From Corticium candelabrum (lineage: Eukaryota > Porifera > Homoscleromorpha > Homosclerophorida > Plakinidae): 64,000 nt of DNA. The notes below the pieces were generated by a model. It saw nothing but the letters and a program-made list of their open reading frames with translations. It was not told where the DNA came from and did not search any database. The DNA is taken from positions 8,857,664 to 8,921,663 of the forward strand of contig NC_085085.1 of assembly GCF_963422355.1 (NCBI RefSeq), written 5' to 3'. Both the position numbers and the translations under genes were made by a program. Positions 49,728-64,000 of the stretch are shown here, piece by piece (position 1 is the stretch's first letter; each line of letters begins with the position of its first letter).

Positions 49728-51290
49728 TCATGAAAACTCGTGCCAGTTTGGTTTGTCGGTCTCATATCGAGCTAATAACTCCGCATCGCTTCCTTCGGCT
49801 GCAAATCTTCGTCCTGACAAGCAGTTTTGGCATTGCATTGACGTTTGGCCTCGTGAGCACATCTCACAGGCGTAACAGTGCCAATACCTCCACGACACAC
49901 ATTTGTGGCATCGAAGACAGTGTTTGTATTCACTACAGGGTAAAGCCACTCGAACGCAGAGCGAGAAGTAATAATCCAACGACTTCAGTCTGTGTGTCTC
50001 TGCGAGCAACACTTGAGTGGCAGTGACTATGGAATTCTCCAAACCCTCGTTATTCCTTGAATCATAGACTGTGGCAAGAATCGTGTCCAACTCTGATGCA
50101 TCTTCACACAGGAAGTTCAGATAATCCACAAAACATGGATTGAAATTCTTCACCAGATCGTCATTGCCGAGAAAATTGTTGTGAGTGAAAGGAAGCTGTT
50201 CGGCATCCGATGCATCCTTCGGAGGAGCACCATGTAATGCAGGGCTGACGAGACCGTGTTTGACCAGCACAGCAATGATTGCTTGACGTGGTGTTTGACC
50301 AGGAGATACGATGTTTTGCTTGCTCCATCTGTGAGACATTCGAAATTTACCAGACACCACGGGCTTCGATATTTTCTGCCATAACTGCAATGCAGACGTC
50401 GACTGTTGTCTGGCAAGCATTTTGATAAGGCCACCCGACTTCGATCCAACAGAACTCTTCCTGTCAGATTTCTGCCCGGATTGACCTACTCCATCCTCTT
50501 TCAGATGTCGTCCTATCTCTTTAGAAATGTTTCTCGTCATGTCCCTAATAAGAAACTGCCTCTCCCTCAGGCCTTCATTACAGCTCAGCAACCACACAAC
50601 AAATTCAGCCAGAGAATCCACATTGGCAAAAATGTAGTGTCTGCCACATCGAGACGCCGCCTCGTGCGGAGTGAAGTCGTCTCTGTCCCTCGACTGGCCA
50701 ATGCCGAGAGCTTCCAGCACGAGCTGCCACTCAAACCGCGGTGTCTGATTGACCTCGACGCACAACATTGCCAGCGACTGCTGACCGAGCCTGTGAAACG
50801 AAAGCGCCACAATAGAGTCTAGCGGGACACAAATACGAACGATGCGACTGTATTTGAAGATGGCCCATTGAGAAATGACTTGGTTCGCACGCACAGTGTC
50901 GTCCTCGTTGTTCCCGACGCCGTCTGGGCGATAAAGCAGTAGCTCGTATTCTAACACAGACTGTCCACCGTCCAGCCTGACCGTTCCTTGACCAGGAAAG
51001 GCGGCTTGGAAATAAAATCCTCCAACCGGAAGAGGTAGCCAGATACTGAGAGGCCACAAGTGATCACGAGATGCGCCGACTGAAATGTCATTCAGTTTTT
51101 CCCATTTTGCGCCTTGAATTAGATGCGAACGTTGAGAAAGAAGGAAGTCCAATTGCTGAACATGTGAATTACGAACGTGAAGCAGACGAGCACAACGTAG
51201 AGCAGAACGAAATTGCTCGTAACGAGTCATGTCGTCGACTTCCATGAAGACAGAAACCCAGGCCAAATGCTCACGTTCGGCAACAGCCAT
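49728..51290 (-). CDS. Intronless 520-residue protein of unknown function, Cys-rich C-terminus
   Basis: The longest open frame in the window, uninterrupted from ATG 51290 to TGA 49728 and GC-richer than surrounding DNA, in contrast to the finely split genes around it. I do not recognise the family. Visible parts: a leucine/aromatic-rich N-terminal half that could fold as a beta-rich or PH/GRAM-like module (residues about 60-230; SIWLPLPVGGFYFQ, DSLAEFVVWLLSCNE); a basic Ser-rich linker (about 270-300, KSDRKSSVGSKSGG); a helical stretch (about 370-450); and at about 463-496 a cluster CLRCHKCVSWRYWHCYACEM...C...C-x2-C of four C-x2-C pairs that could bind two zinc ions. No signal peptide or membrane span. 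It could be a retrocopy, but a gene with intact frame and no poly-A trace argues for a real gene. It is convergent with CHK1. Confidence 0.75.
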   Translation of the reverse strand: MAVAEREHLAWVSVFMEVDDMTRYEQFRSALRCARLLHVRNSHVQQLDFLLSQRSHLIQGAKWEKLNDISVGASRDHLWPLSIWLPLPVGGFYFQAAFPGQGTVRLDGGQSVLEYELLLYRPDGVGNNEDDTVRANQVISQWAIFKYSRIVRICVPLDSIVALSFHRLGQQSLAMLCVEVNQTPRFEWQLVLEALGIGQSRDRDDFTPHEAASRCGRHYIFANVDSLAEFVVWLLSCNEGLRERQFLIRDMTRNISKEIGRHLKEDGVGQSGQKSDRKSSVGSKSGGLIKMLARQQSTSALQLWQKISKPVVSGKFRMSHRWSKQNIVSPGQTPRQAIIAVLVKHGLVSPALHGAPPKDASDAEQLPFTHNNFLGNDDLVKNFNPCFVDYLNFLCEDASELDTILATVYDSRNNEGLENSIVTATQVLLAETHRLKSLDYYFSLCVRVALPCSEYKHCLRCHKCVSWRYWHCYACEMCSRGQTSMQCQNCLSGRRFAAEGSDAELLARYETDKPNWHEFS

Positions 51291-53036
51291 GACTCTTTCT
51301 ACTCACTACACGCTGACCTGCTCGACGTCAATCTTGCACTAAATTGAGCAGGTGTCGGTGACCGAAGAGACCCGGATCTAGACCCGTGGATGACACACGC
51401 CGGTGCGTCTTGTCTTCTCTTCGTTGAAGGACCGTTTCAGAGTTATACAGCTGTGTGAGATTTTTAAAAAAATAAATAGGTACCTTAATCTAACTCGGAC
51501 GGCTACTGACGTACGGAGAGGCCGACGGCAAAGACAGCGGTCTATCTACGTCGACCTTGCGCAGACGTGTTGTTTACTACACGTGACCGGATTTTGGAAG
51601 ACATGAGTGTCTAGACATGTACTGTATGAAGCCACAAGACTGTCCTCTTCAATCATTTCTCTCGCTGTTCTCTATACGTATCGATTTTACGAAGCTACAT
51701 AGCATGCTCACTCTAGAATATCTAGATAAATTCCTTGGCATTGCAGGCTCGTGCCTCTTCAGGAGGGCGTGTTCTTGTGGAGGGCTTCTTCAGGAGGGCT
51801 CGATCGACGTCGTGCATCTCATTCCGCAAGACACTAGTTGTGTAGCTGTCTTTTGAAATTACTGTAGATTTTTTTTAGAAGTGCCGTAGCAGGATACCCG
51901 GAAAATCGTATAGGGTGTGGTTATTCAACCTGATCCGGGAATTGTGTGCAAGATGCTTTCATGCAGATGTCACATGCGTCAGCGCATGATCATGTGACCT
52001 AGCCTCCCGCGACAAAGCATGTGCCCTCTTCAATAAATTTCTGGATCCGCCACTGCTCTTAATTTCCTTTCTTACTCTCTCGATTAATTAATGCCCCCCA
52101 GTAATAGGTACCCAAAAGATAAATTCTCTACGGAATTATTCAAGGAAATACGGTACATGCACACATGGTTGTGTGTGCATAGTAGCAGCTAAGTTCATTT
52201 AGCAACCCTTTTAGATGGAAATGATAAAGCTGTCTAGTACGTTCCGACAGAGGAAATTCTATAGTGTACACCGTAGCTAAGAGTCAAAATTAATTGGGAA
52301 CACACGTGACACCTCTAATTACTAAACTATTGTTATTTACTGATTGTCAGGTTTTGGTTATTTCTGACAAGTACATTGAAGTACCAGCAGTCTATAGTTT
52401 CGATTCAAATGAAACCACATTACAACGATGTGCTTAGAATTTCTTGTTCAGGAGACACTAGAGCCATAGAGAAAGGTGGCTCTGGCTGTCACAGTGGACC
52501 AGAGAAAGCTTTGCAATTTTGGCTATTTGCACAAGCGTATAATTATAGGTATCGTAAACCATATTGTTTACCGCATGATTCCGTTTTGTGTTGATTAGAT
52601 AGTGTCTAGCTAGAGACTTTACCGGTATAGATGCATGTATACGTAGCGGTGCATGGAGACGAAGGCCGCTAATACGCCGAGAATTGCTGCAGCTTATAAA
52701 TATATAAATTTAAGAAGACGCTAGCTAGAGGAACCGGGAACGAATGCACTGAGCACATGTATGCATGCACCCTACTAGGACACAGCCGTACACGCGTGAC
52801 CGCTCTGTTTTCACTGCAACAATTGTACACTATCAATATACGCTGAAGAGCTAGAGAGTGTTGGACCGCAGTGGACGCGACCGGTGTCACCTGCCCTCAA
52901 ATGACTGCTTTTAGATTTTAATTAAGTTGTTTAAGTCAAAGATGTTCATGCGCGTGCGTATAACTTTGGCATTTGTGTTCTCAGTGAGTGATGGGCGCCT
53001 TCACGGTTATTGAGCTATTTTGATGGTGTCTATCAG
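51291..53036. other. Intergenic region upstream of the 520-aa gene
   Basis: Includes the divergent promoter side of the minus-strand 520-aa gene and, at the right edge, a possible first exon of the 53037 gene (for example ATG 52942, then a GTGAGT donor at 52984). That exon's phase does not fit, so it is not called. Nothing else recognised. Confidence 0.55.
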
Positions 53037-54977
53037 TTGCTGGAGGAGTCGTTCTTGTTGCATCTACGTTTGCTAGCAAGAAAGCGTACGACATTTGTCC
53101 GAGTTCGTGCGCTCTTTACGCGAAGTTTCCTGAAGACGGTGGATGCGGCAAAAGGGAGTCTGTAATGCTGCTCTGTTTTCTGGATTTGCTGGAATGTTGT
53201 TTGTTCTACAAACTAGTCTCGGGCTAGTGCGGCAACGTACTTCTCGACAAGACGAAAGACTGTTTATGTAATTTCCTGCTTTGCCGTCTGGCGGTCTAAA
53301 ATGTTGTGCAATAGTCTAGTACGCTATGAGCGTTGTTTTACGGGTGTATCTGCGTGAGAAAAGAGCGGCGATGCTTGCGTTGCCGGCGCGCGAGCCTACA
53401 TACATGCAGTTCTGTGTGAGGCTATCTAGATAATCACGTTGAAATGCGTGCTTATGTTTTGCAAGATTACTAAATTACATTCGCGAAGATCTAGTCACTT
53501 GAGAAAAATTTTTAATGTTTTGTGCAGGACTCGCTATCTCAGCGAACGATTGCTTATAGATAAGTAGGTTGTTCGTTCGTAGTACGATTATATATTAAAG
53601 TATACACCTTGATTTTTGATGTGTTACTTTAGTTCGTTGAATGAACTGTTTCTTTGTAACATTTACGCAATGGCTATCACATGACACATTGCATATATAG
53701 ATAACACTACAAATCCATATCGTGCACTATACGAGAATCATGTTTAGTTGCTAGTGTTTTTGCTGCGTCTTATAAGTAGGATTGCACAGCGAATGGAATA
53801 TGCTAGGTTGGAGGCGCTGCTTAATTAAGAAGTGTACTCGGCAACACAAGCAGACTAGAAGCAAGTGCATGCAGAGAAACACATGTCTATACAGTGCACT
53901 TTACGTCACAGCTACACTTCACGGCACGTCTTAGGACTTTGTACGCCACATCGTTAGCGCTTTGTTCCCGTAATGAGGTGAACCGACGTACCCTATGCAT
54001 GGTTGCATGCCTATTGCATGCTAGCCGCCACTTGCCAAAGTTGAAATACAAAGTTGTAGAATAGATGTTGCCTAGTGCTAGATTCACCAAGCACCTGCTC
54101 ACTTGCATCACATCAATATGTAAAGAAGAGATGTTGGGAATTCAGACTCGCACCACAGATCGACGCACGCGCAATCTGCAGCCGATAAACATGCATGCTT
54201 TCTGCAGAAAACGACTAGAAGGTTATGTAATACTGTTGTGCATCATGTGACACCTTTCTAGGGTAACGATCGACAGTGACGTCGCTGAGCCTTCAAAACT
54301 GCGTGGGAGTTTGTCGCCACTGGCGTTGCCATGAATTTGAATGAAAGTGCTGTAGGAGACCACGCCTACTAAAAGTGGAGATTTATGTACTTTGTAAAGT
54401 ACTTTGCATGGTTCACCCTAGCCTCAAAGTTCCAGACCGTCGAACTTAGAGGCTAGTTCCACCTGGGCGTGCAGTTAATACTGTAGTGAAACTCATTTGC
54501 ACAGTAGGACCAAGACCCAAAAGTATAGTTGCACTTCAAAGCTAAATTTGTATTAATTAGTCACCTAATTAAACCGTTAATTGATATGACAAATTAAACT
54601 TTGATTGTTGTGATCATGAAAATAGCTGGTTGTAGATAGGAAAGTGCAAAAGGAATGCAAATTTTTGAAACGCGACTGTATACTGCTTACATTGTTTATG
54701 CCATTTTTTACTTTTGAGAAGTACACGTACTATATACTGTAGACTATAGGCCTGTGCTGATTGCATTGTCTTATGTAGTTGTAATAATTTGTGCATTATT
54801 TGAATGGTCTTCAGTCTTAACATTTGTTTTCTAGAGGTAAGAGGGAATGCAATAACTAAAGTAAGTGGATCTTGTAGTGCCGTGGCTACCATTCAAACAT
54901 TTTACTATTAATTTAAAGGGCTGTTGTTTTATTGAGTTAATTAATTAAATAATGTCATAAAATAATAAGCAGCAAGG

Positions 54978-55044
<67 letters not shown>

Positions 55045-56377
55045 TGAGCAATTGGTGAATTGTGAAGCAAGTGACAGATGCTTGCAACTGCATGTGCATT
55101 GCTGTACGCCATTTGAGCTGGGAGTATTGTAAAAGAACGTTACTGTGTACTATAGTGCTTTAACTAAGCTGAGGAGTGTGCCAGCTATGTAGTCATTGCG
55201 TTTGCTATAGTGATATTGAACTGCAGTTGTTTGTGTCCTGGATGAACAATAAATTTTACATACGAAGTGATATCGATGTGGCTCATTTCAACTTTAATTA
55301 TTAACTAGTCTATAGTTATCATGCTACGACACTCTTCAAAAAGGAATAGCAATCTCTACCAAGTCTGATCTGACAGTTGGCAAAAGATCTAATTGTTAAC
55401 TCTCTCAACACTTCGCAGCTAATAACCATAATATGACATAGCGACATTGAAGTCAAGTTATAGCTGTATAGCTTTATATATAGAACGTACAGTCTATCAA
55501 ATTTGTCATGTTTACCTAGTTGCTCTAGCTGTTTGCAATATCTCCTTACGGAGGAAAATATGTTATCAAGATTGTAGCACTATTTGTTGCTTTGATCCAC
55601 GTGTTAACATCATATATGGGTATTGCTGTGGCTAGACCCCTTAATTGCTGCAAGTGTGTTGATGAGGTTATAACTCATACACAGAGGTCTGTATACACAA
55701 ATTATAAGCCAAGTCAATTAGCAATGGGGCCATTAAACATTATCTCGCATAGAAGTACAATGGCTGCCTAGGAATTATATGTTGTCTTTTGTTTATCTTT
55801 TATTGTTTAATTATCAGCTTCTAATTTTATTGACTTTGCTGGTTGAGAATACATTTACTATGATTTAAGTTTGATGGGCTGTCTGATTGATTCTATAGGG
55901 TTCACTATCTGACTTTGCCAAAAATGGTTCTATCGATGATCTGTGCTGTTGGCTTGCTTGGAATTGCTATTATGATACCAGTTGGAACAGCTCTGTATTG
56001 TGATAGTGAAGAAAATGCTTGGAAGAAAGTAAACAGTGTTGACTTTCCAGGCTTTACGGCAGATCAGTTTTAGCTTGTTGTATATACAATTTGTCATTAG
56101 ACACATTGATACCAGTCCTGATATTGTTTCAAATTGGACAGTAGGGAAACAACAAATTGTGTAGATGCAGCTAGGCTCTTTGTGCATTTTAGATATAATG
56201 TTTATCGTTTCTAAAAATTAATGTGTATATGCATTTAAAGTTGTCTTGTTGTAGGCACGAGGGTGGATGATATTTGTTTGTTGGCTCATTATGATGATTA
56301 TTAATATCATTGAGTATTGCCTAAAAAGGAATTCAACCGGGTTCACAGAAAACAAGAATTCAAGCGCTCAAACATAG
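53037..56377 (+). CDS. Putative small multi-span membrane protein (partial model)
   Basis: Four phase-compatible exons with GT-AG borders: 53037-53161, 55529-55686, 55899-56028 and 56255-56377 (TAG), about 178 residues. The first codes a hydrophobic AGGVVLVAST and then a loop with three cysteines (YDICPSSCALY, GGCGKRES). The second holds a likely membrane span (IVALFVALIHVLTSYMGIAV) and a CC-x-C motif. The third has a strong span (VLSMICAVGLLGIAIMIPVG). The fourth has a span (WMIFVCWLIMMIINIIEY) and a short polar tail. Three or four spans with a Cys-containing first loop recall the claudin/PMP22-like fold, but no W-GLW-C-C signature is present and I cannot name a family. The 5' exon with the start codon is not found. 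The 2.4 kb intron contains a TA microsatellite. Confidence 0.4.
54979..55042. repeat. (TA)n microsatellite
   Basis: TA run with one TTT interruption near 55000. Confidence 0.95.
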
Positions 56378-56637
56378 TTTTCGTTGTCTCGGTTTGTCCT
56401 TCAGTTACAGATCAAATGACAGATGCTTTCTTTCTAAATGTTTCTTCGAATTCAACATTTGTGTTACATGTCAGCAGAGTACTTGATGAATGTTATAACT
56501 TGACTTCGTCTAGCTGCTTGCATTTATTATTTGAGACTTATGTCGATCTTACAAATATAATACAAAAATTTTGTTTGTGGTCTACAGGTTGGTTACTTTC
56601 ATGCAATATCATGTGATCAGTTGTGCTTGAGAATGTC

Positions 56638-56765
<128 letters not shown>

Positions 56766-57618
56766 AATTGCATGATTTACTATTCCTGCGGCGTTTCTAC
56801 TGCAAATCCGTGAAAATAGTTACCAATCTATATCATTTTCTGTCTTCATTAATCGTTGATTAGTTAAAATTTTAAAAAGTAAACATGTTATAAGCCACAT
56901 TTGTATGTACTTAGCTATTACATGCGTATTACACGTCTTTCGGAATCTGATTCAGGTCTCTTGTTGCCAGATGATTGTCTCCTCTTTGGCAACAGTTTGG
57001 GGATACCTGCAGTATATTACATTAATTTTAAACACCGTTGTTCCCGAATCCGATTCCGTGATATGCTAATAATCCTCATGCACATCCAACACGACATACA
57101 TAGCTTAATCGTAAACAAGTATGACCTGGAGCTGCTTCTAGAAATTTCTCTAGCTATCATGCGCGTATGGCATTGGTAAGTCATATTACCACAAAATCAT
57201 AGTTACCCAAAACTCACGTCGACGTATGTGGATACCAATTTGTAAAGTTTCAACTCCATCTAGAAAATGATGGGAAGAATGAGACAACGCTTTGAAATTG
57301 CCGTTCTTAGCTGTCACATCACGAAGTCTACCCTAGGAAATGTCCACCAACGTCGCGGATCTGCCTCGAGGTTTCATTGTGTATAAATAGTTTAATTAAC
57401 AACCTGAACTCTGAACAGCTCGTGCAATGGCGTGAACTAGAACGCACAATTTTGTCTCATCGGTTGTTGATCTAGTAGTCTAGATAGTAGCTTTAGTATT
57501 GCGATACTAATACGTATTATGGTAACTACGAGCAGATGTGGACATGCACGCACAAGTAAATAAACTGTAACGATTTATTACTGGAAAGTTTCCTCAATAG
57601 TTGTCTTCTACAGATTCA

Positions 57619-57630
57619 TTGGCGCGGGAA
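57619..57630. promoter_or_regulatory. E2F-like site upstream of EBF
   Basis: TTGGCGCGGGAA matches the classical E2F consensus on both half-sites (TTGGCGC / TTCCCGC). It lies about 190 bp before the EBF start codon, next to GCACGTGC and CACGTGA E-boxes (57637-57657). Motif evidence only. Confidence 0.45.
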
Positions 57631-57810
57631 TTAGAGCACGTGCTTACAAATCACGTGAGTAGGCGGTACCCACGCATTAATGTACTGACCTCGTCATATA
57701 ATTGGTCGGCGGCATCTTTACGCCACTCGACGACGTCCCTCAGCGTTCGAGTCGTAGCCCCTAGGGAGGCGCCAGCGGTCGCAGCGTGGTGGTTCGCAGT
57801 TCCCTTGAGA

Positions 57811-64000
<6,190 letters not shown>

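Noticed and set aside
49730..51057. Plus- and minus-strand frames overlapping the 520-codon gene
   Set aside because: Shadows of the long GC-rich frame.
52942..52983. First coding exon for the membrane-protein gene (ATG 52942 to GTGAGT)
   Set aside because: Its phase does not match the exon at 53037, and the matching frame has no ATG.

Overview
This 64 kb window is animal nuclear DNA. Coding sequence is split into short exons with GT–AG introns, GT/TA/ATC microsatellites are abundant, and there are two stretches of TTAGGG-type telomere-like repeat. The genes are metazoan families: an EBF/COE transcription factor, an SLK/STK10 kinase, a PP2A B55 subunit, the MYST acetyltransferase KAT7 and CHK1. 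The mix of Kolobok-like, Helitron, pogo-like, LINE and SINE sequence suggests a marine invertebrate. A sponge or other non-bilaterian is my guess, held with low confidence, since nothing in the window fixes the species.

Layout. 1–7196 (+): the last nine coding exons of an SLK/STK10-like kinase, covering the C-terminal coiled-coil (PKK) region; the kinase domain lies upstream of the window. 9385–27449 (−): a complete seven-exon PPP2R2 (B55) gene of 444 codons. Two of its introns are about 8 kb and hold most of the mobile DNA: a 4.6 kb Kolobok-like element with THAP and transposase remains, invaded by two tandem Helitrons and a SINE; two further TTAA-flanked elements that share one target site; another TTAA element with a THAP remnant; SINE pieces and a MITE. 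28440–31312 (+) is a decayed non-LTR retrotransposon, followed tail-to-tail by a fragment of a second copy on the − strand.

32183–41263 (+): a KAT7/HBO1-like acetyltransferase. It is followed 351 bp later, on the same strand, by a complete 13-exon CHK1 gene (41615–49152, 499 codons). Both upstream regions contain GCGCCAA motifs that resemble E2F sites. 49728–51290 (−): an intronless 520-codon gene of unknown function with a Cys-rich C-terminus, convergent with CHK1. 53037–56377 (+): exons of a probable small multi-membrane-span protein. 57811–64000 (+): the 5' half of an EBF/COE gene; its DNA-binding domain runs off the end of the window exactly at an exon boundary.

KAT7 (origin licensing), CHK1 (replication checkpoint) and B55 (mitotic phosphatase) all act in the cell cycle, but only KAT7–CHK1 are close enough to suggest shared regulation. 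No prokaryotic-style operon, CRISPR array, rRNA or functional tRNA gene was seen. All exon models come from reading frame, splice sites and remembered family sequence; no alignment program was run.
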